Source: Phytophthora colocasiae (taxonomy: Eukaryota; Oomycota; Peronosporomycetes; Peronosporales; Peronosporaceae). Taken from it: DNA of 64,000 bases. The stretch lies in contig JAGKQI010000043.1 of NCBI GenBank assembly GCA_018806915.1, positions 620,001 through 684,000 of the forward strand, in the 5' to 3' direction. The notes under the pieces are model-generated. The model did no database searches, was not told the DNA's origin, and saw nothing but the letters and a program-made list of their open reading frames with translations. The position numbers and the translations under genes were made by a program. Shown piece after piece: positions 19,897 to 31,178 of this stretch; positions within the stretch are counted from its first letter, which is position 1, and each line of letters begins with the position of its first letter.

Positions 19897-20590
19897 CTAC
19901 GATTTATCTTTGGACCTTCCAACACCATGTCGATGATGTTTTACCATTGACCTATCCAATACTACAGTAGTACTAAACTCGAGATATATAATAAGCACTG
20001 ACGCCGTCACGCGGTGTTCTTCCCTGAGCTTCTCCTTCTCCAGATCGAGCAGGTGGCTCATGGCTTGTCGTAGCTGCTTCTCTTCTTCGTTCTTGGCCTC
20101 CAGCCCAATAGCAATGCGGTGCAAACGCACATCTTGCTCGAACCGACAAAACCGAATCTTGTCGACGTTTGCCACATGCTCCCCAGACTTGTACGCACGT
20201 TCCAAGTGCTGTCGCTGAGAGGTCTCTCGCTGGCGTAGTTCCAGTAAGTGATTCTTCAGTGAGAGTTTATACCGGAGATACTGAGCTTGAGCCTTCGATG
20301 TTGCCTCGTGCTGCCTCGTTTTGGGAAGTAGAGGATAGAGAGACTTGGATGTATCACGTCGGGTGGTACGAGAAAAGGACGCTCGCTCAGGAGCGTGAGG
20401 ATCCTCTCGTGCAACCTTCTTTTTTACTGGGTGTCAATTCATTGTCTTCTTCAGCCTCCTGGTGGTTGGCACTCTTTCGAGGAGTAACAGGCTTATGGGC
20501 GGGAATGTTCTCGCTTGGTCGAGAATTCTCGCGATCTCCGACATCTTCAGCCGCAGCTTCGTCTTCTTTGTGCTCGGGAACAACTTATCA
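19897..20590 (-). pseudogene. Coiled-coil protein gene, frameshifted at an A-run
   Basis: The minus-strand 5' part (about 20,580 to 20,410) is acidic and Glu-rich (EHKEDEAAAEDVGDREN, HQEAEEDNELTP). After a run of A at about 20,430 the frame moves by one base and continues KVAREDPHAPE, then a long helical region (LLELRQRETSQRQHLERAYK, EEEKQLRQAMSHLLDLEKEK) to a stop at 19,897. The function is unknown; the architecture resembles a chromatin- or kinase-associated coiled-coil protein. Its last codons run into a TACTACAGTAGTACTA palindrome-bearing repeat also present at 20,586-20,635. Confidence 0.4.
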
Positions 20591-20799
20591 TTGACCTCTC
20601 AAATACTACTACTGTAGTACTAAACTCAAGGTAAGCACTACACCTCGAGCTGATCAGCTGACAGGGAATCGAAGCCGTCAGCAGCCACAAAAACTTTCCC
20701 TAGCGCAACTACACAGCAGAACGCCGGGCAGCGTAGCAGGTTAAAGCAGCATTGTGATGGTGTAGCGTAAGGGTTGCGTAGCAGAACGTCGAGGAGCGT

Positions 20800-21994
20800 A
20801 CCAGGTAGAACAGCCTAGTAGGTAGGGCAGTATAGCAGCATTGTGACCAGTAGGGCTCCAGCAACGTAACGGGTAGCGTAGCAGATCGTCGACCAGCGTA
20901 CTAGGTAGAACAGCCTAGTAGGTAGGGCAGCGTAGCAGGTTATAGCAGCATTGCGACAAGGTTCGAGTAGCGTAGCAGGTTATAGCAGCATTGTGACCAG
21001 TAGGGCTCCAGCAACGTGACGGGTAGCGTAGCAGATCGTCGACCAGCGTACCAGGTAGAACAGCCTAGTAGGTAGGGCAGCGTAGCAGGTTATAGCAGCA
21101 TTGCGACCAGGTTCGAGTAGCGTAGCAGGTTATAGCAGCATTGTGACCAGTAGGGCTCAAGAAGCGTAACGGGTAGCGTAGCAGCCAGTAGAACGTCGAG
21201 TAGCGTAGCAGCCAGCAAAGGTCGAGCAGCGTAGTCAGCAATTTCGTGTAGTGCACGTCGAGCAGGGCGTCAGGACATTGGGTAATGGGGGACTTGAGGG
21301 GGGCTTGGTGAAATTGAAAATGAGGCTCCGCTTTGCGATTCTTACCGCGAGGATCGCGCACATGAGGTTGGCTAGAGCTTCAACTTGCTGGCCAATTAGC
21401 ACTCGTCATTTTTACGCTAGCGCCTCTTATTGGCGGAATCGTCAGAGCGAACCCGCCGGGGAAAAGCTTGGCTTGGAAAAGCGCGCGGAAACACGTATAG
21501 TGGGCCTTGCGACCGCGTAGGAATCATGTTGGCTTCAAGTTCAACCTCAACATATGATTACTATAATACTCACACTATACTATTGATATTACTATACGTG
21601 GCGAAGAGTGCGTTTGTACTTGCGATAGTATGAACCCTGACAATAAAATGTCAACTGCGAAGAAACGTCGACTTGAGATTTCAATTATCAGCGATGGTCT
21701 GCATTTCACTCACTTTCTGTAGTCCGCCATGGGGACGATGATTAAACGCAGTTGCAGTAGTTAGTGGTAGTTCACGGGTGGCACGACCGTGCAGAAGCCG
21801 CCCGGAAAAATTGACCGTTTTGAAGTTGTTGCTAGAACTTCACAGCCGGCTACGAAAGCGCATTCAGGGACGTGGACACCCACGTTGAAGCTCCCACTCC
21901 GGCTCGGCGTGGCTTTAGTGTCATAGACCTCTATCGATGATACCGCAGCCAAGACTGCTGCCTCATGTTGTGAGGATGTTTAACTTTATCGATG
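20800..21994 (+). repeat. Left arm of the inverted repeat, with internal minisatellite
   Basis: The inner edge is sharp at 21,994 (ATCGATG). At least 21,065-21,994 is almost identical to the right arm; further out the match decays. The outer half is built from minisatellite words such as AGCAGCATTGTGACCAGT, GTAGGGCTCCAGCAACG and CAGCCTAGTAGGTAGGGCAG, recurring every 140-150 bp. A 63-residue minus-strand ORF (21,761-21,952, MAAVSSIEVYDTKATPS) is mirrored in the other arm with three or so substitutions. Confidence 0.8.
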
Positions 21995-23770
21995 TTCATA
22001 CACAGTCGCCTTGCACCTATGCTACTACGTTTGTATCAATTCTAACTTCGCGGAAATCCATATGCGTTGTATTCGAAGGTTTGCGTTCGGGCTCAAAACC
22101 CAAACACGTAAGCACTTGATTAACCGCTTCGCCGTCAATGTTCCAATCCGATGAGTGTCGAAACAAGACATGATAATGGCTTCAAAAGGAAGCCTGCATA
22201 TTCGGGATACTTGGCGCCACCGCTTGTTTCGCCGAAGTAAATGTCGTTGTGCAACCTCCACGTTGCGTGGTCGCAGTGTGTATTTTTCCAGTGTATCAAC
22301 AAGATCTCGTGATCTTCTCTCCGGCCTCTGGCAATATCGCTGTTGCCACAGAGAATACCGCAGAGAATAGAGGCGCAATTCAACTACGACATCGACTAAG
22401 ACAAAGACAATTCGCAATGTGACACAACGACAGCGTTATGACCATGGCAACACCTAGACGTGATGAGGTATATTGAGTTACTTCCAAAGAGTCCTACAGA
22501 CCTAGACTGGTCTAAGGACCGGTACAAGTCCAACCTTGGATGGCCGAGCCGTCTAATTTCCGACCGGGAGATCCAGGACAAACTCTACAACGAAATAGCG
22601 ACAGCGACTACGACTACGACTACGACGATACGGACCTTCGTGCATTCGCCGAAGGCTTAAGATGGCCGGAGGATCTGCTGCGCTGTTACCAAAGCCTCTC
22701 GGACGTCTCAGTGTATCAGATGATGACCCGGCGGCCTTCGGCGTCGCTTGCGTACGCTGTCTGTGTTCGCTGACCTTCAGTGTCAGTACTCGCAATTTGA
22801 ACGTATGCTCTGTGTCATTATCGTTCGTTTGGGTATCGAAAGCCCTAGCACTGCGAGAGGTTGGCTCTGGAACCATTTTCGACGTGGTTCCATGAAACCC
22901 AACACTGGTATAAATACAGTCCCGGACCTAGTGGAGCTAGGCGGTTTTTTTTTAAGGACGTAAGCTCGGAGAGCTAGTACTCGGTGGCTGACGCAGGACT
23001 TGCGGGTAACATGCTGCTACCAAACCAGCTTCCACTTCCACTGGTAAGGATACGTCTAGTGACAAGATGTCGTCCTCGACTCTTAAGATCAAGAGTAGTT
23101 TGGTAACCCCAAATACTCAGTTGTGACAGTCTAGTCTTATATTTCTCCAAGAACACAAAGCCTTACAAAAACATTTGACGCAACTACAACCTCCAGCAGG
23201 CTCGCAATCTGCCTCGCTGAGTGACCGGCTTCATTCTACTCATCATATCCCTGAATCTACCACTGGTTCGCGAGCCGTTGCTGAAAAAAATGAAACGACA
23301 TTTCCAACACTAGCGCGTTAGATAGATGAATGCGCATCCAAAGTCATATTGGGACATTGGGCATCGAAAACCCAACGCTGTTAGCCTAAAACTGCATGTA
23401 CGTGGCGAACCCTCGTTATCATAGTTGTTTGGGCTAGCGTGCAGTTTAGTCATTGACCCACAGCACAGCATCAAAACCTTTCACCATCTTTAGCATACAC
23501 ATCCACTTACAAATTTTGTATTCTCGTGAACGTCACGAGAATACACAAACCTTGATTCAACGTGGAGAACGCGACTAAAACGCAAGGATGATTACGTCCC
23601 CGCTAAAAGTTAATCAACTTCTCTCTTCTTCTCTGTGGTAGATTCCGGACTATGATTAATATGGTATAAGCTGATTTAAAAGCAGAAGATCTTCAGCGGC
23701 ATGTTGTCTTTCTGTACCAGCACTACTAATGAAATTCATACGACGCACTCTGCAGAATGGACAGGGCGTC
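21995..23770. other. Spacer of the inverted repeat, degenerate coding-like sequence
   Basis: Short coding-like stretches but no intact gene. On the minus strand at 22,135-22,383 there is a piece with AKYPEYAGFLLKPLSCLV. On the plus strand at 22,540-22,773 there is an Asp/Tyr-rich piece (SDSDYDYDYDDTD, from a short triplet repeat) followed by LRAFAEGLRWPEDLLRC. On the plus strand at about 23,127-23,322 there is a helical piece (FLQEHKALQKHLTQLQPPAG) ending at a stop. None is recognised. Confidence 0.35.
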
Positions 23771-24990
23771 CATCGATAAAGTTAAACATCCTCACAACAT
23801 GAGGCAGCAGTCTTGGCTGCGGTATCATCGATAGAGGTCTATGACACTAAAGCCACGCCGAGCCGGACTGGGAGCTTCAACGTGGGTGTCCACGTCGCTG
23901 AATGCGCTTTCGTAGCCGGCTGTGAAGTTCTAGCAACAACTTCAAAACGGTCAATTTTTCCGGGCGGCTTCTGCACGGTCGTGCCACCCGTGAACTACCA
24001 CTAACTACTGCAACTGCGTTTAATCATCGTCCCCATGGCGGACTACAGAAAGTGAGTGAAATGCAGACCATCGCTGATAATTGTCTCAAGTCGACGTTTC
24101 TTCGCAGTTGACATTTTATTGTCAGGGTTCATACTATCGCAAGTACAAACGCACTCTTCGCCACGTATAGTAATATCAATAGTATAGTGTGAGTATTATA
24201 GTAATCATATGTTGAGGTTGAACTTGAAGCCAACATGATTCCTACGCGGTCGCAAGGCCCACTATACGTGTTTCCGCGCGCTTTTCCAAGCCAAGCTTTT
24301 CCCCGGCGGGTTCGCTCTGACGATTCCGCCAATAAGAGGCGCTAGCGTAAAAATGACGAGTGCTAATTGGCCAGCAAGTTGAAGCTCTAGCCAACCTCAT
24401 GTGCGCGATCCTCGCGGTAAGAATCGCAAAGCGGAGCCTCATTTTCAATTTCACCAAGCCCCCCTCAAGTCCCCCATTACCCAATGTCCTGACGCCCTGC
24501 TCGACGTGCACTACACGAAATTGCTGACTACGCTGCTCGACCTTTGCTGGCTGCTACGCTACTCGACGTTCTACTGGCTGCTACGCTACCCGTTACGCTT
24601 CTTGAGCCCTACTGGTCACAATGCTGCTATAACCTGCTACGCTACTCGAACCTGGTCGCAATGCTGCTATAACCTGCTACGCTGCCCTACCTACTAGGCT
24701 GTTCTACCTGGTACGCTGGTCGACGATCTGCTACGCTACCCGTCACGTTGCTGGAGCCCTACTGGTCACAATGCTGCTATAACCTGCTACGCTACTCGAA
24801 CCTTGTCGCAATGCTGCTATAACCTGCTACGCTGCCCTACCTACTAGGCTGTTCTACCTAGTACGCTGGTCGACGATCTGCTACGCTACCCGTTACGTTG
24901 CTGGAGCCCTACTGGTCACGCTGCTATAACCTGCTACGCTGCCCTACCTACTAGGCTGTTCTACCTGGTACGCTGCGACGATCTGCTACG
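23771..24990 (-). repeat. Right arm of the inverted repeat
   Basis: Reverse-complement partner of the left arm. The inner edge is at 23,771 and the mirrored 63-residue ORF at 23,813-24,004. The minisatellite portion lies outward. The arm has fewer or shorter repeat words near 24,900-24,990, a typical copy-number difference. Confidence 0.8.
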
Positions 24991-25013
24991 CTACCCTTGC
25001 TGGAGCCCTACTT

Positions 25014-25255
25014 GGTGCCGGATCAAACGCCACAAGAAAAGTTCTTCCAGACTTTCGTCGATGAGGATTTGAGGATTCTGTACCCCAAGCCGAACCTTCA
25101 GTTTTTCTTGGGTTTTAAGAGCTTTGGACGTTAGAATTGGTGGAGGAAGTTGTACTCTTGGAGTGCAGAGGAACAGGAGGTTTTGGACGAGGAGCAAGTC
25201 GATGGAACTTCTGAGGAATGGAAATACACTCACAGTCTTGTGTCTTTTCAGTACA
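25014..25255 (+). other. Insertion-like block interrupting the right minisatellite, coding-like
   Basis: About 240 bp unlike the surrounding repeat, after which the repeat words resume (ACCCGTTACGCTGCTTGAG). The plus strand reads QTPQEKFFQTFVDEDLRILY and PKPNLQFFLGFKSFGR to a stop, then an acidic stretch in the same frame. It looks like a fragment of a gene; the family is not recognised. Confidence 0.3.
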
Positions 25256-25624
25256 ACGCTACCCGTTACGCTGCTTGAGCCCTACTGGTCACAACGCTGA
25301 TATTACCTGCTATGCTGCTCGACGTTAGCAGTGGTATCTTTTCCTTGTCAGCGACTGGTAACTGTTGTGTTTACCTTGAGTTTAGTATTTTACAGGTTAA
25401 TGATAAACTTTCTTGAGTACTGAGTATTGGCCAGGTCAATGGTAAACCATCGTTGACATTTGTAGTTGGTAGAGGCGTTAGCACAGACAGTACTGACACA
25501 GGCTGCGTCTGACTTGTGCCCCACGGTCAGTATCTTTCGAAAAAAAAGTTAGTGGCACTTCGAGCAGCTGCCAAAATCTTTAGCATGGGACGCCTTTCAT
25601 TCTTCGTTTTGCTGTTGAGGAGCC

Positions 25625-26631
25625 ATGCGTGACTTTCGGCCGAAAGCAGAGCAGTTTGAAGTATGCACTCACTTCAATTTGCATAATCTGCAATTGGGTA
25701 ACCCCTGGTATCATTTGTTGCTGTCGACAGATAGAAGACCCATCAAGATCCTTTGCTTCTGATGGCAAGCGCCTGTACAACTTCCGCGAAAAGGACGAGT
25801 TTAGAACCGAGGTAAATTGTACATATTCAGCTTTTAAAGCATTTATCTAACTTGTTTGAAACGATAGGCTCTTTCGTTCTTTAGTAGCACCGACGAGATC
25901 TCGTTCGACGCGTTGTATCCTGTTTACTTCAAGGAACCTGCCGAAGGACGTGTACGTGCATGATTGGAGACGTTAATGTTATCGCTGTTTTGGTAACGCT
26001 TTGTCTGATAAATAGGCACAAAACTCCAGCGACATCGACGACTTCGTTACTTCATTGCCCGTCAAGCAAATGTATGATGTGTATGTTGGGGTATGGAACT
26101 TGTACGCATTCGACGAGCATGATTACCTTTGGATGCTGCAGTGGTTGGACACATCAATGAGTTTGTCGAAGGTATTCCCTGTATGTTCTTACAATTTGAC
26201 GGTTTACTAACTACTGAATGAAAAAATAGATAACTCGAGAGCAGATTAAAACTCGGTTGAGGTTTCTAAACGACTATATCGACCAAGAAAGACAGGAACT
26301 CGACGCTCATGTCGAGCATTATATTCGCATGCAGGCAGACATTTTCGTGGATGCAGAAGAGATTGATGAACATCGCCGGGAGGGACGTCAGCTGGAGAGA
26401 GAACACAATTTGATTTGTTTCTTGATGGAAGCTATGAACGTTGTGGATATCATCGCATACGAGCTATCAAAAGCCGAGTTCCAAGGGCTGTGCAAATGCG
26501 AAAAGTGCAAGAACTTCCCAACGCAAGATTACCCGACGGAGTCAGTGTGGCACGAATTGCCTCCCAAGACCTTTTATTGCGAGGACAGTGGCGAGATTTG
26601 CATCGGGGAGAACTATAGGCGCTATGACTAG
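25625..26631 (+). CDS. Five-exon gene of unknown function in the piggyBac cargo
   Basis: Exons at 25,625-25,660, 25,731-25,811, 25,868-25,951, 26,016-26,171 and 26,230-26,631 join in phase 0 at every junction to give 252 residues. Introns are 70, 56, 64 and 58 nt, all GT..AG, with CTAAC/CTAAT-like branch sites. The protein is acidic and rich in aromatics: MYDVYVGVWNLYAFDEHDY in exon 4, a long charged helix in exon 5 (IDQERQELDAHVEHYIRMQA), then a Cys pattern CKCEKCKNFP...YCEDSGEICIG that could bind a metal. No family is recognised. Four intact introns in one phase argue strongly for a functional gene rather than debris. It lies upstream of the chromodomain-transposase unit on the same strand. 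Confidence 0.65.
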
Positions 26632-26916
26632 TTTCAGCTCGTCGCTTGAATCGTACTAGTATCGCACATGGATTGCAGCTACGTAGTAGTTTTATTGTTG
26701 CAGATTGTAGCCGACATATAAACTTTTACATTTATGGACGGCCACGACCAATAGTGAAACTAGTATATTTGCCTCTAATGTTGACGTCGATTACTGGTAT
26801 ACCAGTATAGTTACGCCGTATCCGGATATTTTGGATCTCATTACGTGATTGTAAGTGTAAGTGCAAAAAAACTGTCCGGATACCACTTGCATTCAATTCA
26901 GGATTCTAAGGTGGTC

Positions 26917-28270
26917 ATGCCGCGCAAGCGCAAGGAGAGAGAAAGAGATCCCCAGTCGTCTCGCACGAGCCGGCGGAGAGCTACTCGGCCCGATGAAATA
27001 TCTGGTACGCAGACACAACTCTTGCGTCGTTGGCAGTTCTAATCGAATGCTTGTTCGTAGATGAAGAGTACGAAGTGGAACGTATTATCGATATGAAAAT
27101 CGTGTCGGGAAAGCCAAAGTATCATGTAAAATGGAAGGGTTACAATGACACTACATGGGAGCCGGAATCCAATCTTACGTGCCCCAGGCTTCTGCAACAA
27201 TTTAACGAAGAGCAGCTAAAACGTGCCCGTGCTTCCAAGAAGAGAGCTGCGAGCCCGAAAGCGACAGCAAGCTCCGAGAGCTCCGTGAAACGGAAAGCGT
27301 CAAAAGGTAGCTAATGATATTGTCTTCGAGTGCATTATTCTCTGACTGAACTGTTGGTCACCGGTGATAATGTACAGGTACTTCTCAGGAGAAAGAGTAC
27401 GAAGTGGAAGCAATCCTTCGAGAGAGATTTCGTTTTGGATTACCTCATTACCTAGTCAAATGGAAAGGGTATACGGAGTGCAGTTGGATCGCTGGATCAA
27501 ACATGAACTGTCCCGAAGTCCTGGCGGTATTTCGACGTCGTCAACAGAAAGCTCATCCAGCGGCAAGTATACAGGTTTCTGTTGCCAATGTCACAGAAAA
27601 CCACAGTACAGCCAATTCTACAACTGTCCCGGTGGCCACCCCAACTGATATAAACCAAGACGCACGGACATTAGATCCCTCTCCAAACAGAATCGACAGA
27701 TCTCAACGGATTGTCAGCAATGCAGACGAATTACGGGGAGTTCAAGAAAACTCGAACCCCAATTATGAATTTGATTTTCCTGATTATCGGGAGGAAAACA
27801 CCAACGACGAGGAGACCAAGGTAGGCGAAGAAGCGAGGAGTGAAACTAATTCGAGCAACCTTTTTCGGAAGAAAAGACCAACGGTCAGCCACAGTAGGCC
27901 GAAATCGCTGTTGAAGGCGCCACGGACCCGTCCATTTCGTATCGATGTAGCAAATGAAGGCCTTGACGACGATCATGAGTTTTTAGCCTCTGATTATTGC
28001 GCTAGTGAGAGTGATGACGGTTCTGACGAAGAAACCACAGAAAATATCATCGTCAACGAGGAAGATGACGAAGATGAATTTTCTGTTGAGACTGCTGAGG
28101 AGATTCGTGCTGTCGCAGGACCTCAAGATTATATAACAGATGAAATGCTGCGGTCTATGTCTATAAACGGTTGGGAGGAGCTGAATGTCGGCGATGGTGT
28201 GGACGATACCAATACGGATGGCATGTGTGATGTTATGAACGATCCTCCCTTGATGCAGCTCGAACGATGA
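26917..28270 (+). CDS. Tandem-chromodomain protein leading directly into the piggyBac transposase
   Basis: Exons 26,917-27,004, 27,061-27,306 and 27,378-28,270 give 408 residues; both introns are phase 1 (56 and 71 nt). A basic head ([11 protein letters not shown]) is followed by chromodomain 1 ([10 protein letters not shown]...[19 protein letters not shown]) and, after a Lys/Ser linker, chromodomain 2 ([10 protein letters not shown]...[13 protein letters not shown]). Chromodomain 2 lacks the usual W-E-P. Chromodomains read methylated histone H3. The C-terminal 150 residues are acidic ([27 protein letters not shown]), like the acidic heads of piggyBac transposases. The stop overlaps the next ORF by ATGA. 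Fusion or translational coupling to the transposase is the likely arrangement, so this may be its N-terminal half. Confidence 0.75.
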
Positions 28271-30595
28271 AGCCAACGGATTTATTTTTTTATTTTATGC
28301 CGAAACGCCTCTGGAGAGATATCGCGCATGAAACCAATTTGTACGAGCGCCAAACACGCGCTCAACGGTTACAAGCCGCGTCGCTGGTCATAAATGCCAA
28401 AACGAATGATCAAGCTTTGCGAAGCAAGTTGTACCGAGAGAAAGAACGAGCCCTGGATTCGTTCAAGGAGATTTCCGCAGCGAAAATAACGCATTTCTTG
28501 GCGTTGATCATTTCGAGAGCTGTTTGCCCTATTAAAGCCCGTATGGAAGATCATTGGAAAACCCAGGCGCGTGGGGCAATTCCCGCCGGGACATGGTCAC
28601 CATTCATGCCTCGACTGCGTTTTAAGGAGATTAACAGGTACAAACGTGCGCTCAGAACTGGATTATGAATTGCCGGTATAAATGATGAGACAACGTTGAC
28701 ATTTTACCTGGTACTGTACTAATAGATACGTGTTGGTAGGTTCATCCACTTCACAGACAACGAGGACCCACGAGCAAAATCCGATCGGGCATGGAAAATT
28801 AGAAGTGTAATTGATACTCTCCAAGATACGTTTAAGGGTGCGATGGAGCTAGGGCGTTGGGTTGCGTTCGATGAAATGGTTATCCCGTCAAGGAGTTCGC
28901 GGAATACAATTCGTGTTTTTCTGAAGAATAAGCCGCACAAGTACGGGACAAAGCTGTTCGCAGTTTGCTGTGGCGAAACCCACTACTGCTCCAGGTACAG
29001 AATGATACTGTTTAGGTGTATGTCAAGCAGATGTCATTTACTTAGATCTTTTGTGCGTCTTTATCACAGATTCGAAGTCTATTGTGGCAAGAAGCAAGAT
29101 AGTCAATTTGTTGACACGAGAAGTGGGCCAATGGCTGTCGTCCGTAACTTGAAGGCCCTGTGGGAACAGCGTCGAGTAGATCGCTCGAAGAAAAGAATCG
29201 TTGTTACGGACCGAGAATACTCATCAGTATCGCTTAGTTTTCGCCTGATGGACATGGGGTATTACAATATCGGAACAGTGTCCACGAGTCGGCTTGGTTT
29301 TGTGGAGAATTTCAAGACAAAAAAAAGAGCCAATCACGCAATATGCCTCGAGGGTCGTACAAGCTTGCAAGAAACACCACAAACGGAGTATTGTACGCAT
29401 CAAGGTGGGTAGACTCAAAAATTTGTTATTTTCTGGCCACTGGAGTCTCGGCGAAAAGGTCGTCTGTACAACGAAAGCAAAGGGACGGTACGTACGCTAC
29501 TATTCCGTGTCCGGAGTTTGTTGTGAATTACAACAAGTACATGGGTGGCGTTGATAATCACGACCAATTACGCCTGCAACGGTGAGTTTAATGTAGAGCA
29601 GTGCTTATTTCATTTTTACTGACATGAGGTACTGTATGTGGTTGGTTTAGTTACTCTGTTCAAATGGTCATGCGCGCCAAAAAGTACTACAAGAATCTTT
29701 TTACGGGCTTCTTGACATTGCGATCATCAACGCATTCATTGTACACCGTCTATACGCAAAGTCCATCGAAGAGAAACCGCTTTCACACTCGAACTTCCTG
29801 ATCCAACTCCACGAGGAGCTCCTAGGTCTCCAAGACCAAGATTTCTTGGAAACTGAACACATTACTGAAGAAGTTGTTGCAGTGGATGACTCAAGGGACC
29901 GGTCGGCTTCGATTGCTACTGCCTACGCTATTGCTAGCTCGAGTCATCGAGTGTTGGTGTCAACAGATAAAACTGCGGGTGGGAAATTCAAGTTTCGCGT
30001 CTGCAAAGTTTGTTCCATCATGTGCCGTACAACTTCAGATGGAAGGCGTCGATTGGCAGGAACAACGCGCCATTACTGTCAGCAGTGTTCCTCCGATCGC
30101 GGGAGACTGTTTTTATGTTCAAAAGTACGGCATGTGACTGATGGAAATTCGGTGTCTTGCTTTAATATTTGGCATTCGAACTGGAATAATGGAAGGAATA
30201 TTCCGCAACTGGAGAAGAGAGGGGGTATTCGAATTCGCCGTTCGACAGAGGAGTTACCAAACGATTCAATTGCTGCCACGGTTGAGCCACCCGAGGTAAG
30301 CTCGCGACGGAGGAATTTGAGCTTTCAGGAGCTTCTCTTAGGTGAGACTCCAGTTGTTGGAAGTCCAGCCCATTTTCAAAGTACAGAGGCACAGCAAATT
30401 CAAGTTTCATCAAGTCACGATGATCAGCTCGGAGCCGATAGGGATGGCCTGGTTGGTAGGAGTCACGATGCCCCAGAAGGAGCTGACGGGGGTCCTGACA
30501 ATTACGATCAAGAATTTTACGACAATGATGGGGCGCAAGCTCCAGAAGGCGTGGGGGCTGACAACATGGACAACCTAGCTAGTGAAAACAACTAG
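28267..30595 (+). pseudogene. piggyBac transposase (DDE_Tnp_1_7 type), spliced, with two one-base frame breaks
   Basis: Exons are read at 28,267-28,637, 28,740-28,994, 29,070-29,581 and 29,651-30,595. Family signatures in order: PTDLFFYFMPKRLW and ETNLYERQ, then WVAFDEMVIPSRS with the first catalytic Asp, KPHKYGTKLF, VVTDREYSS with the second, and YMGGVDNHDQ with the third. A Cys-rich C-terminal domain follows (CKVCSIMC...HYCQQC...CSKVRHV), then an acidic tail. The enzyme would excise and insert the element at TTAA. Breaks: one base appears missing in the A-run at 29,319-29,326 and one in the T-run at 29,698-29,702. The frame linking it to the chromodomain ORF is also offset by one. Both runs are homopolymers, so sequencing error or slippage is possible. 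Confidence 0.85.
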
Positions 30596-30692
30596 TTGCC
30601 ATTGCATGGAATATCCGCGTGCTCGACCTCGATCATTTAGGATTTTTCTCCGTTTCGCTGAAGACTCTTAAAGCCTCCCCCCTTACCTCAAG

Positions 30693-31066
30693 ATGAGCGC
30701 CCTGACCCAGTCGCCACTTCGGAGAAGAAGAGCGGCGCCGTTTCGTTCTTCATGGACCTGGCTGCGGCGGTATCTCTAAGACCGTCGTGGCCTCCATCGA
30801 GCGTGTCAAGCTGCTTCTGCAGTGCTTCGTCGCAGATTAACCGAACAAGGGCATCGTGGACTGCTTCGTGCGTGTGTCCAAGGAGCAGGGCACCCAGGCC
30901 CTGAACTTTGCCTTAAAGGACAAGTTCATAAGCTCTTCATTACGGTGTCACCAAGGACCAGTTCTGGCGTTTCTTCAAGGGCAACCTGGCTTCGCGGTGC
31001 CCGCTCGCCGCTCTTCGTGTACCCGCTTGACTTTGCCTGTACCCGTCTCGTAGCTCTTGAGGTTTA
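30693..31066 (+). pseudogene. Truncated mitochondrial ADP/ATP carrier pseudogene
   Basis: Pieces in all three frames match the carrier: an N-terminal FFMDLAA / ISKTVVASIERVKLLLQ stretch (the first PX[D/E]XX[K/R]-type signature, with Pro lost), NKGIVDCFVRVSKEQG, FALKDKF, VTKDQFWRFFKGNLAS, and VYPLDFA, the start of the second signature. The functional protein exchanges ADP and ATP across the mitochondrial inner membrane. Here it is intronless, shifted many times and covers only about the first 40 percent, so it is a dead retrocopy or captured fragment. It sits 97 bp after the transposase stop. Confidence 0.7.
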
Positions 31067-31178
31067 GTCAATGGTGGCGCAATATTGAGTTGTGAGATAA
31101 ATAATTCGTACTTAGTGAGTAAATGATGTCAAATTCTTTGGTATGTTTTTTGTTGCATGTGATTTCCATTGAAAGACG

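Larger units (their letters stand above)
20640..25330. mobile_element. Long inverted-repeat (foldback-type) element nested in the piggyBac cargo
   Basis: Two arms of about 1.2 kb lie in inverted orientation (positions x and y pair with x+y near 45,762-45,765) around a 1,776-bp spacer. Outside the arms, diverged copies of a TTTACCATTGACC / TACTACAGTAGTACTAAACT repeat occur in opposite orientation at about 19,940-19,985 and 20,586-20,635 versus 25,375-25,445. No transposase is recognised in the spacer. Alternatives: a long-TIR Mutator-like non-autonomous element, a foldback element, or an inverted duplication. The exact ends and target duplication are unresolved. Confidence 0.6.

Noticed and set aside
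21251..24511. The mirrored 89-98 residue ORFs in the inverted repeats as genes
   Set aside because: They run through minisatellite sequence, giving low-complexity translation, and exist only because the arms are duplicated.
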